From: DAISJM01 sp036821485
GTDB taxonomy: Bacteria > Verrucomicrobiota > Kiritimatiellia > CAIQIC01 > JAGNIJ01
Assembly (NCBI GenBank): GCA_036821485.1
Contig: DAISJM010000064.1
Span: forward strand, 1-14,943
DNA length: 14,943 nt
Reading direction: 5' to 3'
The position numbers were made by a program, and so were the translations under genes. Under the pieces are notes generated by a model. The model saw only the letters and a list, made by a program, of their open reading frames with translations. It made no database searches and was not told the origin of the DNA. Of the stretch, positions 1 to 6,993 are shown in pieces. Numbering within the stretch: the stretch's first letter is position 1; every line of letters begins with the position of its first letter.

Positions 1-206
1 CCGAACGACGCGCCGCCCGCCAGCAGATGCGCGCCGCCACACCACCGCCGGCCCAACCCAAATACACGGGCGAGGAACTGGAACGGCATCTGCAGGAATA
101 CCAGATGGAAGTGATTCGACAGGGCCTTCCGCCATTGCCCATTCCGCTTACCCCGGAGATGGACAACCAACTGGTCAATGAAGGCGTACTACCTCCGGTT
201 CCGTAA
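1..206 (+). CDS. C-terminal end of an unknown protein (5' partial)
   Basis: An open frame enters from the left edge (first full codon at position 3) and stops at TAA 204-206, giving 67 residues. The piece begins with an Arg/Ala/Gln-rich stretch, passes through a charged, probably helical segment (EELERHLQEYQMEVIRQG) and ends in a proline-rich tail finishing in PPVP. No domain can be recognised from this fragment and no function is proposed. It converges on the lipoprotein gene, with only 10 bases between the two stop codons. It is taken as coding because the frame is open to the edge and its composition is protein-like, but the fragment is short. Confidence 0.55.
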   Translation, partial: ERRAARQQMRAATPPPAQPKYTGEELERHLQEYQMEVIRQGLPPLPIPLTPEMDNQLVNEGVLPPVP

Positions 207-216
207 CAGGCCCTTC

Positions 217-954
217 TCAAGGCGTCGTGATGATGATGTCACCGGAGCCACTGCTGGTGGTGGAGAAATTAGCGGTGATGCTCTTGCTCGCCGTCATGCT
301 CACCGATATCGGATTGGCTGACCCAGAAGCATCTCCAGACCAACTGTCGAAGGTATATCCGGATGAGGCACTGGCCGCCAGTTGAACAACCGTGCCGCTA
401 GAGTAGGAGCTCTGATCCGGACTCTTGCTCACGCTGCCACCTGCTGTCGGGCTTATGCTGACGGTGAGTGTGTATCCCGTCGTTGGACTATTGGTTTGAA
501 CGGGGTTTATTGTTGCGTCACCGTTAATCACCCCCGAGAGGAACGGCTCTATCCACGTCCCTTTCATGGTCGCCGATTCTCCCTCGCCCGTCAGTGTTCC
601 GGTGGCCGTCACCTCGTTGCCTGCCGTCGTGCTTCCCGTGAAGGTGAAACTCGCCGTGGCAATTCCTCCATCGTTCTGAACAGACCCTAACGTCCCGCGA
701 AAGATAAGGCCGTTGTTGTCAACTAACTCCAGGAGGTCGCCTGTTTGAATCAGGTTGAGACTCTTAACCTTTGCTCCACTATTCTGGGAAACCAAGGATT
801 GACTGTCCACGCCATCATATACACCCGAGAAATCAACCCCCACATTCCTCACCACGCTGTCCGCAGCACTGATTTCACAGCCAAGCAGGAACAGGGTGGA
901 TATTCCAAGGGTTGCTACAAGCAGCAGGACCAGACCTTCGCGAGATATTTTCAT
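217..954 (-). CDS. Predicted lipoprotein with C-terminal InlB-type repeat
   Basis: This encodes 245 residues from the ATG at 954-952. The frame is open further upstream, but that extension is not signal-like and runs into the hpt leader, while the chosen start gives a textbook lipoprotein signal: charged MKISREG, a hydrophobic stretch at about 8-24, then lipobox LLGC with Cys26. A purine-rich GGGGA lies about 10 bases upstream. The mature part (about 30-155) is Gly/Thr/Ser-rich and beta-strand-like, with no recognised catalytic motif. Residues about 161-231 (from YTLTVSISPTAGGSV to SITANFS) match the divergent InlB B-repeat / bacterial repeat family, a small beta domain common in surface proteins. 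The protein is probably anchored in the outer membrane. Its exact job is unknown. It diverges from hpt across 154 bases. Confidence 0.8.
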   Translation of the reverse strand: MKISREGLVLLLVATLGISTLFLLGCEISAADSVVRNVGVDFSGVYDGVDSQSLVSQNSGAKVKSLNLIQTGDLLELVDNNGLIFRGTLGSVQNDGGIATASFTFTGSTTAGNEVTATGTLTGEGESATMKGTWIEPFLSGVINGDATINPVQTNSPTTGYTLTVSISPTAGGSVSKSPDQSSYSSGTVVQLAASASSGYTFDSWSGDASGSANPISVSMTASKSITANFSTTSSGSGDIIITTP

Positions 955-1108
955 CGAGCACGTCCCCGTGGTTGCCGACACAGGGATATCGTTTAAGCAT
1001 TTCGAGGGACGGTGGCAAGGTTTTGTTGAACCCCTCCTGTTTTCCAAAGCCGCTGCTTGGCCGGATGCCGGGCGCCTGATAGAGTCCGCCCATGGAGGCA
1101 AGGTTCGC

Positions 1109-1651
1109 ATGAAACCCCATCATATTCGCGATGTGCTGTTCCACGCCGAGGACATCGAGCGACGCGTTTTCCGGCTCGTGGACGAGATGGCACACGACTG
1201 CCGTACGGATAACTTCGTCATGATCGGCATCCTCCGCGGCAGCTTCATGTTCCTGGCCGATCTTGTCCGCGATCTCTATCGCCAGGAAGTCCGGCCGCGC
1301 ATCGATTTCATCACGCTGGAAAGTTATGGCTCCGGCACGGAATCCTCCGGCATCGTACGCGTCACCAAGGACATCAACATGGATGTGACCGGCGCCAAGG
1401 TGCTGGTGGTAGACGACATCCTCGATACCGGCCGAACGCTGAGTTTCGCCAGGCAGCATATCCTCGGGAAGGGCGCGCGGGAGGTCAAAACCTGCGCGCT
1501 GCTGGATAAGCCCAGCCGCCGCGTGGTGCCCATCGAGGCGGACTACGTGGGATTCAAGGTGCCGGACGTCTTCGTGGTCGGCTACGGCCTCGACTACGAC
1601 AGCCACTACCGCGAGCTGCCCTACATCGCGAAAGTCACGTTCACGGAGTGA
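1109..1651 (+). CDS. hpt: Hypoxanthine (guanine) phosphoribosyltransferase
   Basis: This is a 180-residue cytoplasmic purine-salvage enzyme that joins PRPP with hypoxanthine or guanine to make IMP or GMP. The PRPP-binding loop is explicit at residues 98-110 (VLVVDDILDTGRT). LRGSF at 42-46 and the flexible-loop motif ESYGSGTESSG at 71-81 are also typical of bacterial Hpt. Length matches the family. The ATG at 1109 is chosen over a longer in-frame extension because GGAGG sits at 1094-1098, ten bases upstream, and because the extension would overlap the divergent lipoprotein gene and adds unrelated sequence. The gene appears monocistronic. It is followed by a repeat-like imperfect hairpin and then the convergent NYN gene. 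Confidence 0.93.
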   Translation: MKPHHIRDVLFHAEDIERRVFRLVDEMAHDCRTDNFVMIGILRGSFMFLADLVRDLYRQEVRPRIDFITLESYGSGTESSGIVRVTKDINMDVTGAKVLVVDDILDTGRTLSFARQHILGKGAREVKTCALLDKPSRRVVPIEADYVGFKVPDVFVVGYGLDYDSHYRELPYIAKVTFTE

Positions 1652-1731
1652 GGGTTCAGAGTTTCCGGTTCAGGGTTCGGTATTTCCAACCCAACCGAGA
1701 ACCTTGAACCGAGAACCGCGAACTTTGGCAG
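1652..1731. repeat. Imperfect inverted repeat between convergent genes
   Basis: The 80-base gap between hpt and the NYN gene is built from iterated GGTTC / GAACC words. CGGTTCAGGGTTCGG (about 1666-1680) can fold back on CCGAGAACCTTGAACCG (about 1695-1711) with one or two bulges. It could act as a bidirectional terminator, though there is no clean U-tract. The word-like composition resembles the spacer after the sigma gene near 13530. Confidence 0.5.
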
Positions 1732-2439
1732 CTATTCCACCAGATCGATCAGGTCGCGAACGGCGTCTCTCGAAGGATCCGGGGGTGAGGCGGGAGCCGG
1801 CGCCTGGGTCGGAGCTTCCTGCCCGGAAGACGACGACGGGGCCGATTCCTGCTGGCCCGACGGCGAAGACTGTTGCTCGGAAGGTCCCTGACCGCCGGAA
1901 TCGCGATCGCGCGACCGGCCGCCACGACCCCGCTGACGACGTCCACCACGACGGGAGCCACGGTCACCACGATCGCCACCGCGATCACCGCGGTCACCAC
2001 CACGATCACCGCCGCCGCCATTTTCCATGGCCTTCCGCAACGTGGAAGGACGAAGTGTCTGCGCCCCGGCGCTGACGGCCTTTTCCTCGATCTGCCGCTG
2101 GGCCGTAACGAGCACCACCTTCTGGCGACGTGCGCCGGAGCGAACAAGGTCGAGAATCATGTCCTGCAAAGCAGCCTGCTTGTCGGCAAAGAACACCGTC
2201 ACGCCGCCATACTCGCCGCCATGCGCCACCTCGCGCAGAGGCCGGCCTTCAAAAGCCACTTGAATGCTGATGGCTTCTTTCTGGGCATACCGCGAGAGCA
2301 TCTGAAGAACATGAACCTGATCCCGGGGGGAAAGACGGTCGCTGGAACCGGACCCCACAAGCTGCGCGCCATCAATGATATACAGACGGCCGGAGCCGGA
2401 CCCGGAAAACCACGACTTAACTACATCGAATAAGCTCAT
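1732..2439 (-). CDS. NYN/YacP-like domain protein with RGG-type tail
   Basis: This encodes 235 residues. The ATG at 2439-2437 is preceded by AGGAG five bases upstream, which decides the start against a longer frame to 2538. Residues about 18-138 resemble the NYN (PIN-fold) family of YacP/Rae1-like proteins: RLYIIDGAQLV (19-28) with an Asp at the expected nuclease position, AFEGRPL, then VTVFFADKQAALQDMILDLVR (80-100) and KVVLVTAQRQIEEKAVSAGA (107-126). Residues 141-183 are a tandem DRG/RGG-type low-complexity segment, followed by a Ser/Gln/Pro-rich linker and a short acidic end (IDLVE). The family suggests RNA cleavage or RNA binding, and the RGG-like tail fits RNA binding. Some canonical acidic residues look shifted (AFEG where Asp is usual), so activity is uncertain. 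Confidence 0.72.
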   Translation of the reverse strand: MSLFDVVKSWFSGSGSGRLYIIDGAQLVGSGSSDRLSPRDQVHVLQMLSRYAQKEAISIQVAFEGRPLREVAHGGEYGGVTVFFADKQAALQDMILDLVRSGARRQKVVLVTAQRQIEEKAVSAGAQTLRPSTLRKAMENGGGGDRGGDRGDRGGDRGDRGSRRGGRRQRGRGGRSRDRDSGGQGPSEQQSSPSGQQESAPSSSSGQEAPTQAPAPASPPDPSRDAVRDLIDLVE

Positions 2440-2616
2440 ATCTACTCCTGAATCACCTGATACCGCTACCCTTTTGAGCGCCGCGACCATACATGAGCGT
2501 CGGGCCGACATCAAGAGCCGAGTTGGCCGGGGGGGCACGCCTCACTTCCAGGGCCTTGCCGGTTGACGAATCGCCCTCAAATCGTTACTTTGCGCCCCAT
2601 ATTGCGAGGTTTTCAG

Positions 2617-3360
2617 GTGTCTCAACAGAAAACATATCCAATTCATTGCCCCAAGTGCCGCCACGAGCAGGCCGTGCCGCTCTATGAGTCCATCAACGTC
2701 AAGACGTCGCCCGAATTGAAGACGCTCCTGATGGCCAACCAGATCAACGTGGTGGAATGTTCCCAGTGCCACGCCTCCTTCCGTGTGGAAAAACCCCTGC
2801 TTTACCACGATCCGGTCCGCCGCCTGATGATCTACCTCATCCCCATGAGCGAGGACATGCTGGAGGAGGGCGAGCGGCAGTTCGCGGAATCACTGACCCG
2901 GCTGACGGGCATCCTGCCGGAGGGCGTCAACGCCCCCGACGTTTGCCTGGTCTTCAGCCGCACGGAAATGGTGGAGCGGATATTCCTGTTCGATGCAGAC
3001 CTCAACGAGCGCATCATCGAATACATCAAGTACCTGATCTACTCCAAGAATCTCGGCAAGCTCGACCCGCGGCGCAAGGCCCTGCTCTTCAACGTGCAGG
3101 ATTCAACGCCGGAAGCGCTCTGTTTCGTAGTGCAGGACATCAAGACCCGGAAGTTGGAATCGGTGATTCACTACGAACGCGCGACCTACGACGCGTTGTG
3201 CACGATGTTCGATCGGGACGATCAGACGGCCAACCTGCTGGAGCTTTTCCCCGGCCCCTACATCAGCGCGCGGGTTCTGATGCTTCGGGACCTGCAGTCG
3301 GGTTCAAAAGCAGGGGGGAAACCGAGGGCGCTGCCGCCGGAGCCGCCGGAGTCTCCGTAA
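2617..3360 (+). CDS. CpXC domain (zinc-ribbon) protein
   Basis: This encodes 247 residues from GTG 2617, with GAGG at 2606-2609 seven bases upstream. A TTG at 2563 is possible but adds an unconserved-looking leader. Two CxxC knuckles at Cys11/Cys14 (CPKC) and Cys48/Cys51 (CSQC) frame a segment with INVKTSPELKTLL, the signature of the CpXC family, which is named for its N-terminal C-x-x-C and has no established biochemical role. The C-terminal two thirds look alpha/beta and soluble. The last 20 residues are Pro-rich (PPEPPESP). There is no signal peptide or membrane segment. The 3' end overlaps the convergent TPR membrane gene by 98 bases. Confidence 0.82.
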   Translation: MSQQKTYPIHCPKCRHEQAVPLYESINVKTSPELKTLLMANQINVVECSQCHASFRVEKPLLYHDPVRRLMIYLIPMSEDMLEEGERQFAESLTRLTGILPEGVNAPDVCLVFSRTEMVERIFLFDADLNERIIEYIKYLIYSKNLGKLDPRRKALLFNVQDSTPEALCFVVQDIKTRKLESVIHYERATYDALCTMFDRDDQTANLLELFPGPYISARVLMLRDLQSGSKAGGKPRALPPEPPESP

Positions 3361-4021
3361 TCCCCTTCTCGCTCGCCCGCATTTCCTTCTCAACGAACAG
3401 CAACGCCGTCTCGGCATTCGGCGTCCAACTGCTCTCTGGATTTGCGGCAATGAAATCTTCGTACTTCGCCTTGGCTTCGGCAAACCGCCCCTGCTGCGTC
3501 AGCGTCCGCGCCAAACCCAGCGTGGCCAACGGCGCCATGAAGCTGTCCGGGCGGGTCTTCAGGAAATTGTCGTAGGCGTCCGCGGCCTGATCAAGCTGCC
3601 CCGAGGCCTCCAAGCACTGCGCCTTGCCCAACTGCGCAGCCTGCAACATGGCGTGCTTGGGATATTTCTGCTCAAACTGCGCGTAGGCAAATTGGGCGAG
3701 GTCATACTGACCCGCATCGTAGTACTGCGATGCCAACACAAGTTGCGCAACCGGGCCGGACGGCGTCGATGCGTACTGATTGGCCACCTGCTGAATCTGC
3801 TCGATGCTCTGCGCGCTCATCAGGAGCTGCGATGCCCGCAGCACGACGGATTGCTTGTAGTTCCGGTACGCACCGAGACCCAGCGCCAACGCGACGGCCA
3901 CGCCAAGACCAATGATCAGCGTGCGACCGTTGTCGCGAAGAAACGAATGAAGCTGCTCGGTTTCGGTCGGGGCTGCAGCCTCGGGCTGAACGGCATTCTG
4001 CTCAATCTGTTCCTCGACCAT
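3263..4021 (-). CDS. YfgM-like TPR protein, membrane anchored
   Basis: This encodes 252 residues. The start ATG at 4021-4019 has GGAG nine bases upstream. Residues 1-30 are acidic and Gln/Ala-rich, a single transmembrane segment spans about 34-51 (TLIIGLGVAVALALGLGAY), and the rest would be periplasmic. Residues about 90-210 contain two to three tetratricopeptide repeats (YYDAGQYDLAQFAYAQFEQKYPKH, then GLARTLTQQGRFAEAKAKYEDFIAANPESSW). The topology resembles YfgM/ancillary SecYEG proteins, which bind periplasmic clients, but a generic TPR scaffold is equally possible. The tail (from about 222) is Ala/Pro/Ser-rich and is encoded where the gene overlaps the convergent CpXC gene. Confidence 0.8.
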   Translation of the reverse strand: MVEEQIEQNAVQPEAAAPTETEQLHSFLRDNGRTLIIGLGVAVALALGLGAYRNYKQSVVLRASQLLMSAQSIEQIQQVANQYASTPSGPVAQLVLASQYYDAGQYDLAQFAYAQFEQKYPKHAMLQAAQLGKAQCLEASGQLDQAADAYDNFLKTRPDSFMAPLATLGLARTLTQQGRFAEAKAKYEDFIAANPESSWTPNAETALLFVEKEMRASEKGITETPAAPAAAPSVSPLLLNPTAGPEASEPAR

Positions 4022-4092
4022 GGGATAACACTCCGTTGTGAATCAAAGCTGCGTATTTATGGACCGGGATGCCTCAAAACGCAAGCCCACTC

Positions 4093-4623
4093 TCATTCGC
4101 GCATGGAGTCAACGGCCTTGGCGTAAATGCCCATGATCAGGCCTGCCGTAGCCTCGGGCGAGAGGTCCGTGGTGTCGATCTGGTGGGGAATGGCATCGTA
4201 CAGCGGCTTCCGCTTCTCCAGCAGCTCGATGATCCGCCGCTCCTTGTCGCCGTCCTCCAGCAGGGGCCGATGCGAATGACCGCGTACCCTGCGGAGTATA
4301 GCGTCCTTCGAGGCCTTGAGACACACCACCACCCCGGTGCGCGAAAAGTCACGCAGGTTGTCGGGATTCAACACAACCCCGCCGCCAGCCGCGACCACCA
4401 ACCCCCGCCGCCCGGCCAACTCCTGCACCAAAACGCGCTCGTACTGGCGAAATTCCGCCTCGCCATCCTCGGCGAAAATCTTCGAAATCTTCTTCCCCGC
4501 GCGGCGCTCGATCACCGCGTCCATGTCCACCAGGCGATATTTCATGCGGCTGGCAAGCACGAGCCCGGTCGCGGTCTTGCCCGTCCCCATGAACCCCACG
4601 AGAATGACGTTGAATTTCGTCAC
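4093..4623 (-). CDS. aroK: Shikimate kinase
   Basis: This is a 176-residue cytoplasmic enzyme that phosphorylates shikimate to shikimate-3-phosphate with ATP, a late step of chorismate synthesis. Walker A is GFMGTGKT (10-17). Substrate-binding Asp33/Asp35 sit in VDMDAVIE, Arg59 in FRQYE, the Gly-triplet GGG is at 80-82, and the lid arginine is Arg119 (HRPLLE). Length is typical. The start codon is GTG at 4623-4621 with a purine-rich GGCGGGGG region upstream. The csp terminator lies 20 bases upstream, so aroK probably has its own transcription or depends on read-through. The other shikimate gene here, aroE, is upstream on the same strand with the peptidase and csp genes between. Confidence 0.95.
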   Translation of the reverse strand: MTKFNVILVGFMGTGKTATGLVLASRMKYRLVDMDAVIERRAGKKISKIFAEDGEAEFRQYERVLVQELAGRRGLVVAAGGGVVLNPDNLRDFSRTGVVVCLKASKDAILRRVRGHSHRPLLEDGDKERRIIELLEKRKPLYDAIPHQIDTTDLSPEATAGLIMGIYAKAVDSMRE

Positions 4624-4642
4624 ACAACCCCCGCCACCAAGA

Positions 4643-4681
4643 AAAACGGGGCTCCCCTTGTATGAAAACAGGTAGAGCCCC
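4643..4681 (-). terminator. Intrinsic terminator after csp
   Basis: Read on the minus strand, GGGGCTC (4681-4675) pairs with GAGCCCC (4654-4648), a perfect 7-bp GC-rich stem, and GTTTTTC follows directly. It lies 28 bases beyond the csp stop codon and ahead of aroK, so it should separate the cold-shock transcript from aroK. The loop is long (20 bases) but can fold further inside. Confidence 0.75.
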
Positions 4682-4708
4682 TAAGCCATTTCCGCGCTGG
4701 CACCCAAG

Positions 4709-4927
4709 CTACTGAGCGACCGCGTCCACCCGGACAACGTCGCGGGCACGAGCCCCCTTGGCGTCTTGAAAAAGCTCGAACTGAACTTTATCGCCTTCGT
4801 TCAGCGTCTTGAATCCCTCGGACTGGATTGCAGAGTAATGAACAAACACGTCCTGGTTCATCCCCTCTGGTATGATAAAACCATACCCCTTCTTCTCGTT
4901 GAACCACTTCACTACACCATTAGCCAT
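4709..4927 (-). CDS. Cold-shock domain protein (CspA family)
   Basis: This is a 72-residue single cold-shock domain. RNP1 (KGYGFI, about 13-18) and RNP2 (VFVHY, about 27-31) are intact, as is the opening GVVKWFNEKKG. The family binds single-stranded RNA/DNA and melts RNA secondary structure. The ATG at 4927-4925 has a strong GGGGGAGG site nine bases upstream. The gene has its own terminator and a 135-base upstream spacer rich in palindromes, compatible with a structured 5' leader as in known csp mRNAs. Which csp paralogue it is cannot be told. Confidence 0.95.
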   Translation of the reverse strand: MANGVVKWFNEKKGYGFIIPEGMNQDVFVHYSAIQSEGFKTLNEGDKVQFELFQDAKGARARDVVRVDAVAQ

Positions 4928-4960
4928 GACTAACGACCTCCCCCTTCAACTGGATTGGAT

Positions 4961-4988
4961 GTATTCTTGCGTCGATTCCGCGGAATAC
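4961..4988 (-). promoter_or_regulatory. Nested palindromes in the csp upstream region
   Basis: ATTCCGCGGAAT (4975-4986) is a perfect 12-bp palindrome. Overlapping it, GTATTC (4961-4966) can pair with GAATAC (4983-4988), giving an alternative, mutually exclusive hairpin. Both lie 34-61 bases before the csp start codon. This could be a protein operator or a temperature-responsive leader structure. The sequence alone does not decide. Confidence 0.35.
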
Positions 4989-5062
4989 AAGAGCAATATT
5001 GCAATTTTGCGGAGTTTTGAGGAATCGCGAAAACGGGCTCTGAAGTTCGCCTGCGGCAGCCA

Positions 5063-5887
5063 TCAGATCGGAGCGGCGAACCACTCCATGTACATCTGCC
5101 ACCAGCCCGCACCCCAGAGAATCCAGAGTACCGCCGCAGCCGCGATATACGGCCCATACGGCAGGCGACTCTGCCACTCTTTCCGGCGCCCCACCACCAA
5201 GCTGATTCCCACGATTGATCCCATGCACGCGGAAACCATGATGATGAACAGCACGGCCTGCCACCCCAGCAGCGCCCCCAACCCTCCCAACAATTTCACA
5301 TCGCCAAACCCCATCGCATCCTTCTTGAACGCGAGTTTCCCAAGGACGCCGACCAGCCACAGGCTGCCCGAGCCCAGCACCAGGCCAATCACAGCCTGAA
5401 TCAGCGATGGCAGCCACGTGGTCTCGCCGTGCAGACTCGGAACCAACGGGCTCAACACAAGTCCCGCGACCATGCCGCCGATCGTCACGCGGTCCGGGAT
5501 GATCATGTGCTCGAAGTCCACAAACATCCCCAGCACCAGCCCGCTCACCATCAGCCAATACACCGGCGTCCGCAGGTCCAGCCCGTAATGCAACCAAACC
5601 AGCAGAAACAGCACCGCCGTCAGCAACTCGACCAGGAAGTAGCGCACAGAAATCGGACTCTTGCAGTGACGGCAACGTGCTCCCAGCAACAGGAAGCTGA
5701 AGAACGGGAAGTTGTCATACCACGCAATCATCGTCCCGCAATGCGGACAGTGCGACCTCGGCTTCACCACCGACTCCTCGCGGGGGATCCGGTAGACACA
5801 CACATTCAGAAAACTGCCGATGCAACCGCCGAGAAGGAAGACCACAACCGAGAAGTAAATGAACAGAAACGTAGAGGCGTCAATCAT
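5063..5887 (-). CDS. Prepilin peptidase / N-methyltransferase (type IV pilus, type II secretion)
   Basis: This is a 274-residue polytopic inner-membrane aspartyl protease that cleaves the leader of type IV prepilins or pseudopilins and N-methylates the new N-terminus. The N-terminal domain (GCIGSFLNVCVYRIPREESV, about 20-40) carries the zinc knuckles Cys47/Cys50 (CPHC) and Cys72/Cys75 (CRHC). Catalytic aspartates are visible as Asp124 (FVDFEHMIIPD) and Asp196 (GFGDVK). About seven to eight hydrophobic segments follow the family plan. The ATG at 5887-5885 is preferred, with GGAG nine bases upstream. The longer frame to 5953 adds a basic, repeat-derived leader. No pilin genes are nearby, so the substrate is unknown from this window. 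Confidence 0.93.
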   Translation of the reverse strand: MIDASTFLFIYFSVVVFLLGGCIGSFLNVCVYRIPREESVVKPRSHCPHCGTMIAWYDNFPFFSFLLLGARCRHCKSPISVRYFLVELLTAVLFLLVWLHYGLDLRTPVYWLMVSGLVLGMFVDFEHMIIPDRVTIGGMVAGLVLSPLVPSLHGETTWLPSLIQAVIGLVLGSGSLWLVGVLGKLAFKKDAMGFGDVKLLGGLGALLGWQAVLFIIMVSACMGSIVGISLVVGRRKEWQSRLPYGPYIAAAAVLWILWGAGWWQMYMEWFAAPI

Positions 5888-5910
5888 CAGCGGAGTCTCC
5901 AATGGAATTC

Positions 5911-5944
5911 GAAACCGAAACTTGAAACCGGCCTTTCTGCCGGC
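5911..5944 (-). terminator. Possible terminator between aroE and the prepilin peptidase gene
   Basis: CCGGC (5928-5932) pairs with GCCGG (5939-5943) around a 6-base loop. On the minus strand it is followed by a U-rich run (TTTCAAGTTTCGGTTTCG). It starts about 20 bases past the aroE stop. Flanking iterated AAATTTC words extend the pairing imperfectly. The stem is short and the tract interrupted, so it may be only partly effective. Confidence 0.42.
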
Positions 5945-5964
5945 AAATTTCAAATTTCAAATTT

Positions 5965-6825
5965 TCAGTTCTTCTCCTGGGGCCCGTACACCACTTTCTC
6001 AAGCGCTTTTTTCATGACGTCCACCGGCGGCTTGACGCCAGTCCAAATCTCAAACGCGTGCACGCCCTGATGCAGCAGCATGCCCAACCCGTTCGCGGTC
6101 TGCGCCCCGTTCGCCTTTGCCGCCTTCATGAACGCCGTTTCAGGATACATGTAGACGAGATCGAAAACGGCCTGCCCGCTGCGGAAGGCCTCCGCCTTCA
6201 GCGGCAAAGGATCGCCCGGCTTCATCCCCAACGGCGTGGCCTGAACGACGATATCAGCCTCCCGCGCTTCCGCTTCCCAACGGCTTGCGATCGTCACGCC
6301 CACCCCGAACTGCGACTCAACCTCGCGGGCCACATTCCCGGGCCGGGCTGGATCGGTATCCGCAATCGTCAGGGATCGGACCCCGCTACCCGCGCAAACC
6401 AGCGCTACCGCGCGACCGGCTCCACCCGCTCCGCAGATGAAGACGGACTTGCCGGCAACCGATTCCCCGAATGCCTCCTCAACCGCCTGCAGAAAACCTG
6501 CGCCATCCGTGTTGTAGCCGATCATGCCGTCCGGCATGAACTTGACCGTGTTCACAGCGCCGAGAAGCCGGGCGGAATCGTCAAGCTGCGGCAAACCCTT
6601 CGCGGCCACTTCCTTGAGCGGCACGGTAATGTTCACGCCGCCAAGACCCATGTCCTTCATCGCGGCCAGCACCGACAGCAACCGGTCGGGATGCACATCG
6701 AACGCAAGGTAGATCGCATCCATGCCGAGCGCCTGAAACGCGGCGTTGTGCATGACGGGCGAAAGCGTGTGCCCGATCGGATGACCAAGCACGGCGAAAA
6801 CCTTCGTATGACCACTGATGTTCAT
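5965..6825 (-). CDS. aroE: Shikimate dehydrogenase (NADP)
   Basis: This is a 286-residue enzyme that reduces 3-dehydroshikimate to shikimate in the chorismate pathway. Shikimate-binding residues appear in GHPIGHTLSPVMHN (14-27). Catalytic Lys71 is in NITVPLKE and Asp107 in YNTDGAGF. The nucleotide-binding loop is GAGGAGRA (132-139), and the C-terminal GLGMLLHQG is conserved. The start is uncertain: ATG 6825-6823 gives the usual family N-terminus, while ATG 6834-6832 adds MSP and touches a 21-bp palindrome. Neither has a clear Shine-Dalgarno sequence, because the palindrome occupies that position. A putative terminator follows, then the prepilin peptidase gene on the same strand. Confidence 0.94.
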   Translation of the reverse strand: MNISGHTKVFAVLGHPIGHTLSPVMHNAAFQALGMDAIYLAFDVHPDRLLSVLAAMKDMGLGGVNITVPLKEVAAKGLPQLDDSARLLGAVNTVKFMPDGMIGYNTDGAGFLQAVEEAFGESVAGKSVFICGAGGAGRAVALVCAGSGVRSLTIADTDPARPGNVAREVESQFGVGVTIASRWEAEAREADIVVQATPLGMKPGDPLPLKAEAFRSGQAVFDLVYMYPETAFMKAAKANGAQTANGLGMLLHQGVHAFEIWTGVKPPVDVMKKALEKVVYGPQEKN

Positions 6826-6832
6826 CGGCGAC

Positions 6833-6853
6833 ATATTCCAACCATTGGAAAAT
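6833..6853. promoter_or_regulatory. TTCCAA-N3-TTGGAA palindrome at the aroE start
   Basis: TTCCAA (6836-6841), CCA, TTGGAA (6845-6850), extended to AT..AT with a single mismatch. It belongs to the same family as the sites at 9421, 9452 and 9639. It lies over the position where aroE ribosome binding would occur, so it could be an operator or an mRNA hairpin that controls translation. Confidence 0.6.
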
Positions 6854-6876
6854 ATCCGCAACCTAAAAGGCGGCTG

Positions 6877-6993
6877 GAGATCCCTCGTCGCTTCGCTCCT
6901 CGGGATGACACGGTCTTCACCGTCGCCCCGCCCGCATTGTCATCCCGAGGCCCTGGGCCGAGGGATCTCGCGCCACGGCCTCCTCGGCGCGTC
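6877..6993. repeat. Composite REP-like repeat, copy 1 (two inverted halves)
   Basis: The left half (6877-6910) ends in CTCGGGATGACA. The right half (6938-6970) begins TGTCATCCCGAGG and ends GGGATCTCG. The two are in opposite orientation around a 27-base GC-rich spacer, a REPIN-like arrangement. Each half is itself partly palindromic (ATCCC...GGGAT). A variable tail (CACGGC...GGCGCGTCC) runs to 6993. The GIY-YIG stop codon lies in the right half. Confidence 0.8.

Noticed and set aside
1053..1073. A further TTTTCCAA half-site before hpt
   Set aside because: TTTTCCAA is followed by TTGG only after nine bases and the outer arm is missing, so it does not fit the 3-base-centre family.
896..1108. 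N-terminal extension of hpt upstream of 1109
   Set aside because: It would overlap the divergent lipoprotein gene, is not Hpt-like, and a good ribosome-binding site marks the internal ATG.
4022..4092. A promoter for the TPR membrane gene (TTGCGT-17-CATAAA, minus)
   Set aside because: Both hexamers match the consensus poorly and similar matches occur by chance, so it is not reported as a feature.
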